A stretch of DNA of 64,000 nt from Russula earlei (lineage: Eukaryota; Basidiomycota; Agaricomycetes; Russulales; Russulaceae): the NCBI GenBank assembly GCA_025769875.1, contig JAGFNK010000005.1, positions 248,001 through 312,000 on the forward strand, written 5' to 3'. The notes under the pieces are model-generated. The model made no database searches. It worked only from the letters and a program-made list of their open reading frames with translations, and had not been told where the DNA came from. Of the stretch, positions 22,201 to 34,432 are shown piece by piece. Made by a program: the position numbers and the translations under genes. How positions within the stretch are numbered: position 1 is the stretch's first letter; each line of letters starts with the position of its first letter.

Positions 22201-25200
22201 ATGTTCACAATCAAGGCCACTTATCGTTCAGAGACTCGCAAGTTTTCTTTCCAAAATTCCTCTTTCCCTACTTTCTCTCAGATTAACGATCAGGTAAACG
22301 TCCCTTTCCTCATCTGTCCATCCTGATCCTCATAACAACCATCCTAGCTTAACCGTTTCTTTCCTATCAGTGCATCCTATTATCTTGCTCGCCTCCTTTT
22401 CACGCAATCTCCAAGCGCTCCTTTTGCCCGCATACTCATCGGTATGGAAGCCCAGACAGATGAAGAGTATGAACACCATGTTCGTCCTTTCCGTGGCCGC
22501 GAGTGGCCCGGGTGGTCTCCTTCGTTTCACCGTGTATGATGATGAGGCTCCCCGTGAGACTCCAAACAATCTGTCTGTCCCAGCAGGATGACGAAGACGT
22601 CTTCATGGATGACCCGCATGGCCCCGAAGGGAGTCGTCGGCGTCTACGCAAGCATGAACACCGTCATGGACACCACGGACATCACCGTGACTACCACCGC
22701 CGGGGCGACCTACCCCAGTGGTGTCGTCCACGTTCTTCGTTCCTGGTTCCACCTCCACCTCCATTGCCACCTCCCCCACCTCCCCCACCTCCCCCACCTC
22801 CGCCGCCGCCGTTCTTCCCTCATTTCTTCGACGTACCTTCGCCGCCTCCGCCGCCTTCCCTCCATGGAAGTCCTTTTATTGTACCACCTCTGCCGATTCT
22901 GTCTCCTCATGTAGCGTATCCGGCACCTCCACTTCCTAGTCTGCCGCCTCACCAATCTCTGTCACAACACTACATCCAGCGACAGTCTCCGCCTCCCGCG
23001 GCAGATGCCACTGAAACACCTGTGCAGAGGCTCTTCCGTCGTCGTGGCTTGCGGTCCGTCGGGTCCGCCCCGGTGTTGGGTCCCATCCTTCCCGTCCCGC
23101 CACCGCCTCCTCCGCCACCGCCCCCTCCTCGCCCGGTCTCATTGTATGGAGAAATACAAATTCCGGACTCCCCGCCTATTGTGCGTCTGAATAGGCGTGC
23201 AGTCACCGGTCAGCGATGAGGTGGACGAGTTCTATGACGCCGAGGTGCGAACTCAGGCGGCTGTGGTAAATGATGAAGGGAACCAGCGTGAGACTTGTTG
23301 CGATGTGGAGCGCGGCAAACAGGAGGTCACGGACATCATCCGTAACTTCAAGGCTGACATCGACCGCATCCTTTCCCAGTCGCTAGGTATGGAACCAGCT
23401 GATGTGTGGGGTGTCACGTCTTCAGAAGGACAGTCTAATCTCGCAACCCCTCTACCACCGTCCAACCCAGAACGTACGGAAACGAATCAGAGCCAACCAA
23501 TAGAGACGGCACCCTCTACAGAACCCCCTGTGGCACCCGCCGAGCCTGTGATTCATGCAAACATTGATTGCGATATGTGTCAGGAAATTATTGTTGGAGT
23601 CAGGCACAAATGCCTTGATTGTCCAGGTTTGACTATCGAATCGCACTCTATTTCCCGAATTTGCTGATGGTTTTGATGTAGATTTCGATCTCTGCTCCAC
23701 GTGTCTCGCAGTTCAGCCTGAGAAAATTGGTTCGCATTCAAGATGGCATTCTCTATTTGACATTGAAGAAGCAGGGGGTGTGTGGGTTCATACGATATTC
23801 ACAGGAGGGAGGACCGCAGAGGGTACTGAGCCTCCCACGAGGAAGACGAACGAAGGACCCGCGGAACTCCCAGAACTCTCGAATACCACGTCCGACAATC
23901 AGGAGGAGCATTCTACCCCTGTTGCCAAGGTTATGGTCCACCCTGCGACTTGTGACCTTTGCGACGGTACCATCAAAGGTGACCGCTTTGTGAGTATCAT
24001 CCCTCACATAGGTATAGAATGCAGTTCTCACACCACCACAGAAGTGCTTGGACTGCCCAGATTTTGATACGTGCGCTTCATGCTATTCGGTCGTATCCTC
24101 ACAGCACCCGCGTCACAGCTTTGCTCGTCTGCGTGATCCGAAGGACCTGAAATACCCGGCTTTTTCACCCCCTATGCACTGCGCTCACTGCAATGCGTGC
24201 GGCAGCAAGATATTTGGCACTCGATACAAATGCATGCATCCCGGCTTGCACTGATTTCGACCTCTGTGCTAGCTGTGAAGCGCATCCGATCCCGGTTCCA
24301 TCCGACAACTCATGCGATGCTGAAGATCCGTGAACCCGGAACTTACATTCCCACTGTTAGGCGCCTATGGGGTCCAACGTGCCCCAGCTCCTGTCCTGGG
24401 TACGCCATCCTCACAGAAGTCTCAAGGGGGTGACATTACAGAGACAACGGACGAGCGCTCACGCACCCTATGTAAACGCAAACGTGGGGCCTATATGTTT
24501 TGCTCAATCTGTTCCCGAAGACCCTGATGCTTTGCCGATCCTAACGCCATCGAACGGACATCTTTCCGAGGCATCTCCCAAGCTTACAACGCAACTCGTA
24601 GACGTTTCGTGTCCCGAGTCTGAACACGATCTCTATCAGTCTCCGGAGAAACCGAATTCATTCGCATCCGGTACTCCTATCGTTGTTGGCGAAAGTACCG
24701 ATCCCTTACCGTTTGGACGTTACATCGCCACTGCTGCTCCACTGCTCCCCGTGCCCTCACCGCCACCTGCATTAGCCATCGACTTCCCATCCTTGCACCA
24801 GAATAACCAGCATACCCAAGACTTGATCACCGGACTCCATGGGACTGACGCGCATGCTGCACCATGGTGGGCACAGAGTGCATGGGTTCCACCCACCCCT
24901 CCTGCTCCGCTCCCAGTCCCTCTTCGCACCCCTTCCATCTCCCGACGATCACAGAGTCCTGAATTGCTGGTTCATGTCAATGAGCAAGACGGCACGGTTA
25001 AATTCGCAACAGACACGCTGGCTGCCAACGCAACCTTACGCTCGGAATCTGGTCGTGAACACTCGCCTAATTCGCTCCCTCATGTACCCCCAGTGGACTT
25101 CAATGAATTGTTTGACCTTGCTTCCCAGTTCCGTCACTTACTCGATCTGCCACCTGTAGTCACCCCGCCATCATTGTCTGCTTTACCTGAAGAGATGCCT

Positions 25201-26154
25201 AATGGGAGCAGAGCCGAGTCAGTGGAGGTGGAGGAAGTAAGCGCGCCTACGGAACTAGCATCGACACAGGTCGATGATGCTGGGACACCGTTGTCCCCTG
25301 TGGCCCTGCTATCCAAACCGAAGACACCTGGACCTGGAGTGTTCGATTCTATCAGCCCGGGCCGTTTGTTGTCTCAATTACTAGATAGCTCTTATACTGC
25401 CTCCGTTTCCTCTCCCGTTGACAAGAAGAAGTGTGTCGACGACGAAGATGCGCCATTGCGCGCCTCATTCATTGCGGATAACAACATCCCAGATGGCCAA
25501 ATTTTCCCACCCGGTGCCGAGTTCGTCAAGTCATGGCGCATGCGCAATGATGGACCTGGCCCGTGGTCCGCCGATACGGAGCTTGTGTTCGTTGCTGGTG
25601 ACAAGCTCACAATTGACAAGTCTGAGCGCGTCAAGGTTGGCAGTGTGCCGCCTGGCGAAGAAGTGGATGTGTGGACTGGGGAGATGAAGGCCCCTGACGT
25701 CCCAGGCAAATACATCAGCTACTGGAGGCTCTGTGATCACAAGGGAAGACGCTTTGGACACAGTATTTGGATCGAGTGAGCTTCCATTTCTAATAGTGAC
25801 CTCTGACGGTCTGACCGCTTCCTTAGCATCTGCGTCGCTGAGCTGAGAAAGGTTCCCACGCCTGAGGAGGGTTGTTCATCGCTTGCATCGTCGTCTGTCG
25901 TGATGCCACACTCTGCGCCGTCGAACCCGTCTATACCGATTCCTTCGCACGATGAGTCGACGACGGCTCCACTTTTATCGGACGCTTCCTCGATATCGTT
26001 GATTGACGTGCCGACCGATGATGATGATGATGACGACGATAGCGAGGTTTACGAAGACAGCCGTTCACACTTCGGCTCAACGCCGGGTAATGGCCTGGTC
26101 TTATCCCCCGATGTTGAATATGTCGTTCTTTCCGATAGCTCCGATGGCATGTGA
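22201..26154 (+). CDS. NBR1/p62-like selective autophagy receptor with several frame breaks
   Basis: Domain order: an N-terminal PB1-like domain (MFTIKATYRSETRKFSF), a His/Arg and poly-proline linker, three ZZ zinc fingers (CDMCQEIIVGVRHKCLDC; CDLCDGTIKGDRFKCLDC; CNACGSKIFGTRYKC), and an NBR1 four-tryptophan domain (FVKSWRMRNDGPGPW to YISYWRLCDH). Near the C-terminus a candidate Atg8-interacting motif, YVVL, follows acidic residues. Supported introns: 22294-22347, 23136-23202, 23627-23681, 23990-24041, 25776-25826. One-base frame breaks occur near 22510, 22586, 24243, 24294, 24361 and 24440, each looking like one extra base. Either the sequence has errors or the gene is decaying. Confidence 0.75.
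26119..26130 (+). other. Candidate Atg8-interacting motif (YVVL)
   Basis: TAT GTC GTT CTT encodes YVVL, preceded by D-V-E and followed by SDSSD, about eight residues before the stop. This matches the aromatic-x-x-aliphatic pattern with acidic neighbours that binds Atg8/LC3. Assignment is from pattern and from the NBR1-like domains upstream. Confidence 0.5.
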
Positions 26155-26556
26155 GTGCTAAACTGATGCCATTGGACAGCTTTATTGGACTAGCCCCTCT
26201 CGGTTATTTCCTTCCTCCCAAATGCTACTTGGTATATCTGCTGTACGATATCGTTTTCCTTGCTTCGTGTCGGGTGGATGTCACACGTTGCTCCAAACAT
26301 TTCTTCTTTCCTTGATGCGTCCCAGTTGCTTCCCGTCTTCTGCAAAATTGCAGCGTGAAGAACGTGCGTTGGTACAGACTAAATGTCAATTGGTAAATGA
26401 ACTACAATATAATAAGCAAGTTCGTCAATTGATACAGATGGTAGCCACCGTTAGTCAGATGAATCTTGTGGTCGATACTGAGGATTCGACGAAAATACGC
26501 CGATAAGGATGAGCAGGTAAAAATAAAATATGATTAGATCCTCCGAAAAAAAAGTG
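26155..26556. other. Intergenic between convergent genes
   Basis: 402 bp. A plus-strand open frame (26222-26506) ends in a helical-looking stretch (QREERALVQTKCQLVNELQ). It could be a further 3' exon of the NBR1-like gene, but I see no supporting splice pair. Confidence 0.4.
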
Positions 26557-29041
26557 CTATGTGTGATGAAAGGTTGGTGCTCTTTTACGACCCTTCGACT
26601 TGTTCGACGATGCCGAGATCGTCGTGCCGCCGGGCTTGTAGGTGAGTGTGATGTTCGCTGGGCCTGTACTTTCCCACTGTTGGCACAGCGACGAGATGTC
26701 TGGATGGCTTGAACTCGATCGGATAGATGGTGATGGTACGGGCGTGGATGATAGGGTGGACATGCGTAAGTGACGGGTACTCAGAGTGAGAGTGACCGAG
26801 GGGCTCCGTACGGCGGATAACGAATGCTGAGGACGCATCAGCGGTGAGACATGACGCACGTGATCGAAGCTGTGGTAGCTCTGCACGCGTCTTGACCTCG
26901 TATGCGACGCGAGAAGATTCGCAGGGACCACTTCCTCCTCGTCCGTCTCGTCGTCGCTAACGGGTACATCCGGCGACTTGGGCGTCGACGTCGCCGACCA
27001 CGAACGATCCACCTCGCTTTGTGCAGCCAGCGAGTCCTCCGCGCTCGCATACGAGGACGTCCGAGTCCTCGTCCGTCGACGCGCCGCTGTCCTGTTCGGA
27101 ATCGACCTTGCCAGTTCGACGGCCCCTTGTCTTGCCCATCGCCACGCACGATGTGGGCGCGCTCGTTGCCTATTTCGTTCGCGAGCTCTGCCTCGGTGTG
27201 ATCGTCGAGCGGACGGGGATCTTCGGGTTGAGCAACGGCAAATCCGTGTCTTACAAAGGCGCGGCACGACGAAAAGGCGTGTCGTGAAGAATCGAGGAAG
27301 GGGAACGCTTGAAATACGTGGATCTACGTGTGCAGGGCGGCAATTGGTAAGGGAACGAATCAATCCTAGGCAAGCTCGCAAACTTACCGCGTCTTCGTAC
27401 AGCTCGTGCATAACCTGCACGCCTGCTAGGGTTGCTTTGTGAGCCAGGAGTGTGACCTCGTCGCGAAGCACTTCAGATTCGCCAGCTTGTATGAGCATTG
27501 GAGGTAGACCTGTGAAGTCTCCGAAGAGAGGACTGGCATAGGGGTGGGTAAGATATCGTTCCATGTTTGAGCCAAGATAGCATGCGACAGGATCGAGGTG
27601 ATCTCCATTAGAAGGGATTGGGACGATGTCAAACGATGCGTTGCTATCCCAAGAATCGCAACTCCTCGTCAGGTCTACTTTTCTGGTCAGAGAACTGAGG
27701 TTTCAAGTCCCAAAAGAAAAATGACCTACCAACCCATGGAGACATGAGGATTGCGCCAGCAGGCAAAGGATATTGATTATCACGAAGATACATCAGCAAA
27801 GCGAGACATAGTCCTCCTCCTGCACTGTCGCCGGCGAGAAGAATATTGCTGGGAGGGATGTGGAGGTCATCGAGCATCCGGAAGTATGTACTGACAGCGT
27901 CATGAAGGGAACCAGGGAACCGCGTTTCCGGAGCAAGGCGGTAGGCGACAGCTGTTGGTGGTCAAATGGGGATGGGTACTATATCAGAACGATCAAGGGG
28001 AAATAGAGGGCTTACCGAATATACGGGCATCTGTGAACTTTGATAGCGGTATGGTAATTGACCTGTGGGTGGCAGGACTAAACAGATAATAGGCGCCTGA
28101 CACATTCAAAGTCCAAAACGAGTCAGGGCGAATTGTTAGACGCTGTCACGGGCGGGACTGACCGCCATGGAAATATAAGATTATTCTCTCATTATGTTTC
28201 CGTGGCGGAGTAGAGGGATCAGCGGGAGATTTTGATTGGGACGCCTTCCATTCTGCTTGCAGACGCTGCCAAAGCCTCTTGGTGACGACCCATTCACCTG
28301 AGAGCTCACGCGACCCGTCTTCCAGGCCGTCAAACTCGGCGAGAATCCCACGAAGATCACGCTTTCGCACCCGGAAGGTGACAGGGGTGACAAGAGCGTC
28401 TGGCGGCAGAGGTACGAGGCCACCAAGTCCCAGGAACATCCGTATAGTAGCCTGTGTAAGGGGAAATGCTCAGATGGCCGGCCATCAGATGTGGGGAAAG
28501 CTTACGATATCAACGAGGTTAGAGTGACGCCCAGCGTTCCTCATGATACCCGCAAGGATCGTCATGGGGAGGCTCCACGACTTCTTTCGTGGGCCCCATA
28601 TTTGGTGTGAGACGACATCGGTAGCCACTTCGGTCGCTAGGGTGAACAAAAATTGAGGTGAGCACGAAGGGAACAAACGACAAGGACGCCGCAAGGCATA
28701 TGACGACGTCGCGTGTTTCAAATATGTGGCGACATACGCCGCTCGGGAGACAAGCGGCACCGGAGGGATGAAAGATCCGAGGGTTTTGTCTACTCACCCT
28801 TTAGGGCAATCAAGCCACCGAGGCTGAAGATGTTGCGTAGGCTCATGACGTGTGCCCTGCTCTGCTGAAGGAGAGGATCGACGCGCGAGGAGGGTGGTGG
28901 TACGCCAGGTGTCTCATAGAAACGTAGGAGGGAAGCAATCGACAAGGGTCTTCTGAGAGTAGATGTTGCGGGGTCCACTGCCGGATTGACGGCCGTGCTG
29001 GTGGAAAATCGGGAAAGAGGCCAAGGGAGGGAGATGTTCAT
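26557..29041 (-). CDS. Alpha/beta hydrolase of the hormone-sensitive lipase type
   Basis: Probable esterase/lipase or sterol deacetylase; substrate unknown. Exons on the minus strand: 28798-29041, 28506-28636, 28163-28451, 28016-28096, 27730-27951, 27388-27674, and 27323 down to 26557, with consistent phases. The oxyanion motif is split by an intron and reads YFHGGAYYLFSP. The nucleophile elbow is LLAGDSAGGGLCLA. The catalytic His is in IHVFQAFPF. A long Ser/Arg-rich tail (SSYASAEDSLAAQSEVDRSW onwards, ending KSKGRKRAPTFHHT) follows the catalytic domain. Within the tail the frame breaks twice, near 27140 and 27055, each like one extra base. Confidence 0.82.
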
Positions 29042-29243
29042 GAGTGATAGGAGATGTAGGGGTGGGGAAGGGTAGAGTTTAAAGAAGAAAGGGATGGATG
29101 TTAATTATGACATGGAGGCAGTGTGTGTTCAAAAGTCTCTCGTGCGTGTACTTTTCCTTTCCCCGCAGCACCGCACCCCGCAATAAGGGGATTACGTGAT
29201 TATTTAGTATTTATTTTATTTATCACATGTTCCCCCTTGTTGG

Positions 29244-31038
29244 CTAATAATCATCTCCACGGCTCACCACCTCCTTCACAGTAGGACGTAATAGGATGGT
29301 GTGCTCCTGAGAGAGGGTTCAGTCGATGTGCTCTGGCACTTTGAGGAGCACTCACAAATTGAGCAGTCATCGATCCACGTGCATCGCACAGTGGTGGGTA
29401 ATCCTGTACGATCCCCTGAGCCACCAAGTGATTCAGCTGTTGCCATAACCGTCAGCGTCGGACAAAATGCCTCGATTTTCACTTACCGCGAACAGATATT
29501 TACTTTCCCCGACCCGATCCAGGTAACGGCGACAGAACGGCAACGACCCAAAATTCTTCGCGATCGTTCGAAGCAACGACTTCACCGTTTGGAGCCTGCT
29601 CAATCCATCGGATACCTGTGACGGTGCGAGATTGGAGTGGAGGACGTACTTCACCGATGCCTGTGAAGCGTCATAGATCTTGGCATAGTGTGAAACATCA
29701 CCCTGCCGCACTCGTGGTCAACCATTTGCCCGTAAATCTGTCCATCACCGTCTCTCACACTTTCAACCACCCGCCCCCGGCCTGTGGAACCAAACGTCTC
29801 GATCGCAAAATACTCGCCCTCCTCCATCTTAGTCTGATCGTCATTCTTCACCAAGAGCACTGATTTCTTGCCATGGATCTTGTAAAGCTCGATCGAATGT
29901 CCACTGAGGTTCTCAATGGCCTTGACTAACTCAATGTAAGCACCCGCGTGGGTCGCCACATAAACGTCACAAACCGGGATACACCTTGCTCCCAACCTCG
30001 ACTTCATAAGATTCCATAGTCTCTTGTATCGCACCTGCAATTTCCCCGAGCCGCGCATCGATTCCAGCTTCCTACAATGTGACAACATCGTGGCATGAAC
30101 AGGACGATATGACCAGTCATCTGAGATGAATACCTGGACACCAGTGTTAGTCGCTGCTTTGACCGCCTCCAGCAGTTTGTCATATGTCGGTTCAAAAGTG
30201 AGCGTAAGGGCAGAATCAAGAATCCGTCCTCGGACGTGCACGCCGATGTCCACTTTCAGCACATCCTCTTTCTGCAAAACTAAGAACGCCCAAAGGGGCA
30301 TCGTCAAAAGGTCCCACACACGCGGGATAGATCAACGGACCCACCGATTGTGTCGCCGGCGTTTGGGGTGTAATGCGCAGCACAGTTATTCAAACTGAGG
30401 CCGGTGGGGAAACCGATCCCCGCCTCGAGGCCGTTCTCCTCCACGAGGGCACGTACCGTGTCTTCGATCCCGTTTGCAATCTCGGTCATTGTCATCCCAG
30501 GACGTATGAATTTGCGTGCATACTTTCGGGCAAGACGATGTACTTCGGCACCACGACGGATGTTCTCATATGTCAGTTCTGGATCCTCCATGGCCAATTT
30601 CTCCAGATACCGCTTCTCCTCAGACGTGGTGCGCCACGCATTACTAACGCGGGACTGAGTCAAAAACCACGAGGGGAATTCACAAGTCACCCACTCATTC
30701 TTGTATTCTTGTATTTCGCCAACAGGATATTTCCCATCTGGGTATACTTTCGAAAGTCCAGTTCGCGGGGGGTCTCCTTGTTCGACCTTCTTCTTCTTCT
30801 TTGGTTTCTTTTTCTTCTTTTTCTTCTTCACACCTGAATCAAATGGGCAGAGAGGTATGAGAATATGACACGGAATCGTGTTCGCAATACCGTGGCGCGG
30901 CCGGTGTCAAGAGTAGAACTGACCATCAGCGACGGCTATCTCCGGTGTCCCTTCCTCGTCACTATCATCCACGTCGTTATCGTCATCTATTGACACCGTG
31001 CGGGGCTTTGTCTCTTCTGTCGCAGGGGCAGCCATCAT
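29244..31038 (-). CDS. MAP2: Methionine aminopeptidase 2
   Basis: Removes the initiator methionine from new proteins in the cytosol. Nine exons on the minus strand: 30924-31038, 30345-30833, 30134-30279, 29975-30071, 29759-29925, 29650-29702, 29487-29595, 29356-29436, 29244-29306, giving 439 residues. The N-terminus is acidic, then a poly-lysine block typical of type 2 enzymes. Active-site residues visible: His in [12 protein letters not shown], metal ligands Asp in [16 protein letters not shown], His in [12 protein letters not shown], Glu in AIETFGSTG, Glu in [11 protein letters not shown]. It ends with the family's VVSRGDDY. It is divergent from the SCI1-like gene with 110 bp between starts. 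Confidence 0.95.
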
Positions 31039-31148
31039 CGTGGATGACGATAAGATTGGAGGGATCGTGCGCACATCTCACGTAAACTGCTGGAGGCCAA
31101 TAACCAATTGCTCATGACGTGACGCGTGTCCATCCAGCTGTTCCAACC

Positions 31149-32295
31149 ATGCCACGCTCGTCGCCCGACTCGCAACACCGCTCATCAAGCAGGCATCTCC
31201 CTGGAGACGCAGAGCCAATAACCGACTCGGACTACTTTATCAAAAGTTCCGAGTTTCGTGTCTGGCTCAAAGAAGAGAAGCGCAAGGTACCCCTAGAATC
31301 GCTGAATGATGATCAATCCGTGCTCAAGTGCTTCCCCTCAGTACTTCGATGAACTTTCAGGTGACAAGGCACGGAGGTGAGGCCGCGCTCTGGTGGGTTA
31401 GAGCACCTCTCATGCTCACCAAAGATATTTTCACAAGTTTGTAAGGGTAGGGTACTACATCATCTCCAAATCTATGCCATTCATCATCCTCCCACATTAG
31501 GAATGGAATCGCGGAAGGTTGGATAGTGAGCGCTGTTCCCCCTTGCACTTTCGTGCTCAGCGAATCAACCTATCACCCCCAGAGTCGCTGTACGCTGGCG
31601 TGGACCCATCTCAGCAATCAGCCAAGTCTCAAACGGCATACAAGTGGGCTTTCGCCTCAAAGCGTACAAAGGCGGAGGATGATACCCTGCATGCCGCGCG
31701 AGCCGAAATTGCGGCCGCCACCTATGGTTCCGACCAGGGACCCTTGACGACGCTCAGTGATAGGAGGAGCAAACGTGTGCAAGGTCCTACTCTGCCTCCG
31801 CAGGCCGACCGCATTCTAGCTCGCGAATCCGCAGAAGAGCAAGCCGCGGCAGAGCGCGAATATCATCGAAAACGCGACAGAGCGGAAGCTCGGGATCGCG
31901 TAGAGGACATGGTTGGCCCTCGTGAGGTCGGCCGCGAACGGATGCTCGAGAAAAAGCGAGAGCGACGGGAGAGTGATCGCACGTTTAGAGAAAGAGCCGA
32001 CGAAGGGCTGGAGATGGACGAAGGGACGCTCATGGGCGGCGGGGACAGTTTCAAGGCGCAGTAAGTACTCAGTCGCATCACCAGCCTCGTGCGCTTACCG
32101 ACGCGAATGGTGTGGGCCCTTTCTCCACGCAGAATTGCCCGCAGAGATGCCGCTCGTGCGAGGTTCGAGAAAAAACGTGAATCTGGACGGGAGGAGAGAA
32201 CATCAGAGTCACGAGAGCGTGCAGCTGCCATGCGTGAAAAGGACAAGGCGACGATGGACATGTTCATGCAGATGGCCAAGGAAAAGTATGGCTAG
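31149..32295 (+). CDS. SCI1-like conserved nuclear protein
   Basis: Exons 31149-31286, 31342-31376, 31425-31446, 31501-32060, 32133-32295 give 305 residues. The N-terminal part has a conserved eukaryotic block: SDYFIKSSEFRVWLKEEKRK, then YFDELSGDKARRYF and VREWNRGRL. I recognise this from plant style cell-cycle inhibitor 1 and its relatives; biochemical function is unclear. The rest is a long charged helix rich in Arg/Glu (EYHRKRDRAEARDRVEDM and later) typical of splicing-associated proteins. A start at 31119 in the same frame is also possible. Confidence 0.75.
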
Positions 32296-33138
32296 TTAGA
32301 GCACCCTGACAGGGGTACAATCCGACAGACGGTCAACAGCTAACGGTCATCGATGTACAAACCTGTTTTTTTTCTGAAATGAAACCAATCACGAGTAATT
32401 CCGATTGTAACCGTGCCTCTGTTTTAGTTGGTCATCAATCATTTTTGGGGCGGAGCGCCTCTTTTTGTTGCTAAAACGGATCTCATCCGATGGCCATTCA
32501 GGTGCCGAGCCCCTCATCCACCTGCTTGCCCCACTCAGGCGAGTCCGTTGCCAGGGGTTTGAGGGGAGGCGCCAAGTGAATGACAGCGTCCGGAAAAGGT
32601 TTTTACGCGGAAGGAGGCGTCTGTGAGTCATAACGATAACGGTAGGTAGAGAAGAGTGTGCTTGGACCCCAAAAGAGAGATCCAAATGTATCGAGCATCG
32701 AGTCTCGGCTCAAGTGGGCTGAAGGCACCAGTTCTAACCTAGAATTGAAGACGACGGGGAAGTAACATCTCCGATGCGCGGCGACAAAACCCCCTTGTTT
32801 CCACACGCTGGATGGACAACAGGTACCACATTATCATGACATCGGGGGCTTCCTCGCTTGGGTCAGCTGAATGTCAGCAGCTTTGATTAAAAGGGAACTT
32901 GCATCATAAAATTTCTTAAGGCAATAAATTAAAATGATACAAAAAAAAGATTTTGTATTGTAAGGAACAGCAGCAGATGAGGCTGCTAGAATAGGCAGTG
33001 GTGTGAGTCCAAAGGGACCTGGTGCAAGGGAGGCAGTGGCATTGGAGGGAGGGGGGCCTGGGATGCTGGTTCCCCAAGGGCATGTGTGCACACATTCATG
33101 GCGGTAGATATTGCATTGGGCTTGGTGCACTTGCCCAA
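32296..33138. other. Intergenic leading into the transposon island
   Basis: No gene supported. GC content drops from about 32.8 kb onward, marking the entry into the repeat region that runs to about 43 kb. A minus-strand open frame at 32834-33142 is low in information and is probably debris of the adjacent MULE. Confidence 0.5.
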
Positions 33139-33690
33139 TCATTTGCCCCCAGCATATGGATCATTGTGAACACAGCAGTGCTTTCTCTTAGTGATGCTGA
33201 TGCTCTGTGCTGTGAGTCCCTGCTCGTTGGGGAGATGGGCCCATTGTTTTGGACCCTGTTTGATGCCCATATGCTCAGCTGTCTCCATCCATGTATTCTG
33301 ATTGGGCACAATTACCTCCATATTGGGTAAGACCATGGAACCTTGAATTACATTAATTGCAGCTGCCAAACTGTATTTGGCAGCCCATGTGGCCTTAACA
33401 ATCTCTGCTGATTGATTAGCATTCTCCAGCCTAGATGTGAGATTGTGCAATAATGATATGATATCCTGTGAGAGAGACACTAGGCTCTCCCTTGGTATGG
33501 ATGAAGAAGATGATGGGGATGGTGGGTCAGGTGATTTATTTGCACTCTCTATAGGAGCTTTTTGGGTGCTCTCTTCAGGACAGAGGTAGGGAAAGTGGAT
33601 GTAGATTGCTGCAATGTATTTGCAGAATCTAATCTTGGGATAATCTGTGCAATCACAAGTCAACTTCATCAGATCAATTGAGTAATACAC
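33139..33690 (-). pseudogene. MULE transposase C-terminal fragment with SWIM-like motif
   Basis: A 183-residue open frame. Residues about 10-30 are the SWIM-like zinc motif (CDC then FCKY). The remainder is Ser/Pro-rich and then a helical region. It is the C-terminal piece of the broken transposase, not an independent gene. Confidence 0.6.
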
Positions 33691-33899
33691 CAGGACAGGA
33701 TTGTGAATGTGATGTGAAAACAGATCTCATCAAGTTGCAAGATTGAATCTTGTGATATGCACTTGACATGGGTGAAAATTGTCCAGCACCAGTCAGCCAC
33801 CAGGTCCTGACCATTGAGCCTGATGTTCTGTTGTTCATGCCTGTGTTGGTAATATGGCACCATGCAATGCACTAGGACAAATAATGTTCAATTGATCTG

Positions 33900-34432
33900 T
33901 GTTAAGATCTGACTGATCTTTTACTGACTCTTAGTGAAAGAGTTGCTTGATATAATTCAAGCACTAGACTTCGAACCCTTTGATATTATTGCAGGAAGAA
34001 TAGATGTTAGAAAAAGAGAGGGGCCTCTTTCACTGAGAGTGATCACTACAGTTTGTTTAGAGTTTTGACAAGATAGTTGTTTCTTGTAAAAGAGTAAGTC
34101 AAGCATAAGGCTTGACTTCTTGGTACAGCAGAGTATTTATACAATATCTCGACAACAGCTGATCCAATTCATATGAAACTTGGGGTACACATAGCTGAGG
34201 ATCAGTAGTATCCAAAAACATAGAGCACAATTTGAAAGTATCAGAAATGACTCATGCATGAGTCATCCTTTCCTAGTATCTGTCATTAGACGGTAAGCGG
34301 TGAGTAAGCAATCGGTAAGCTGGCCACTAAGCAAATCACTAAGCAATCACTAAGCAGAAGTAAGCCAGATGGGTAAGCACAGATGAGTCATCAAGGCATA
34401 GGTAAGCAAATGAGAACATGAGAATCCTAACA
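33900..34432. repeat. Solo LTR with target-site duplication ATCTG
   Basis: 533 bp with inverted ends TGTTA and TAACA, flanked by ATCTG at 33895-33899 and 34433-34437. It contains a TATA-like TATTTATACAATATC and many short TAAGC repeats near its right end. No internal retroelement sequence remains, so it is the product of LTR-LTR recombination. It sits inside the MULE transposase. Confidence 0.85.

Noticed and set aside
22603..23206. Arg-, Glu- and Gly-rich minus-strand frames
   Set aside because: Antisense shadows of the poly-proline linker of the NBR1-like gene.
26902..27442. Arg-rich plus-strand frames
   Set aside because: Antisense to the hydrolase tail; no domain and no start context.
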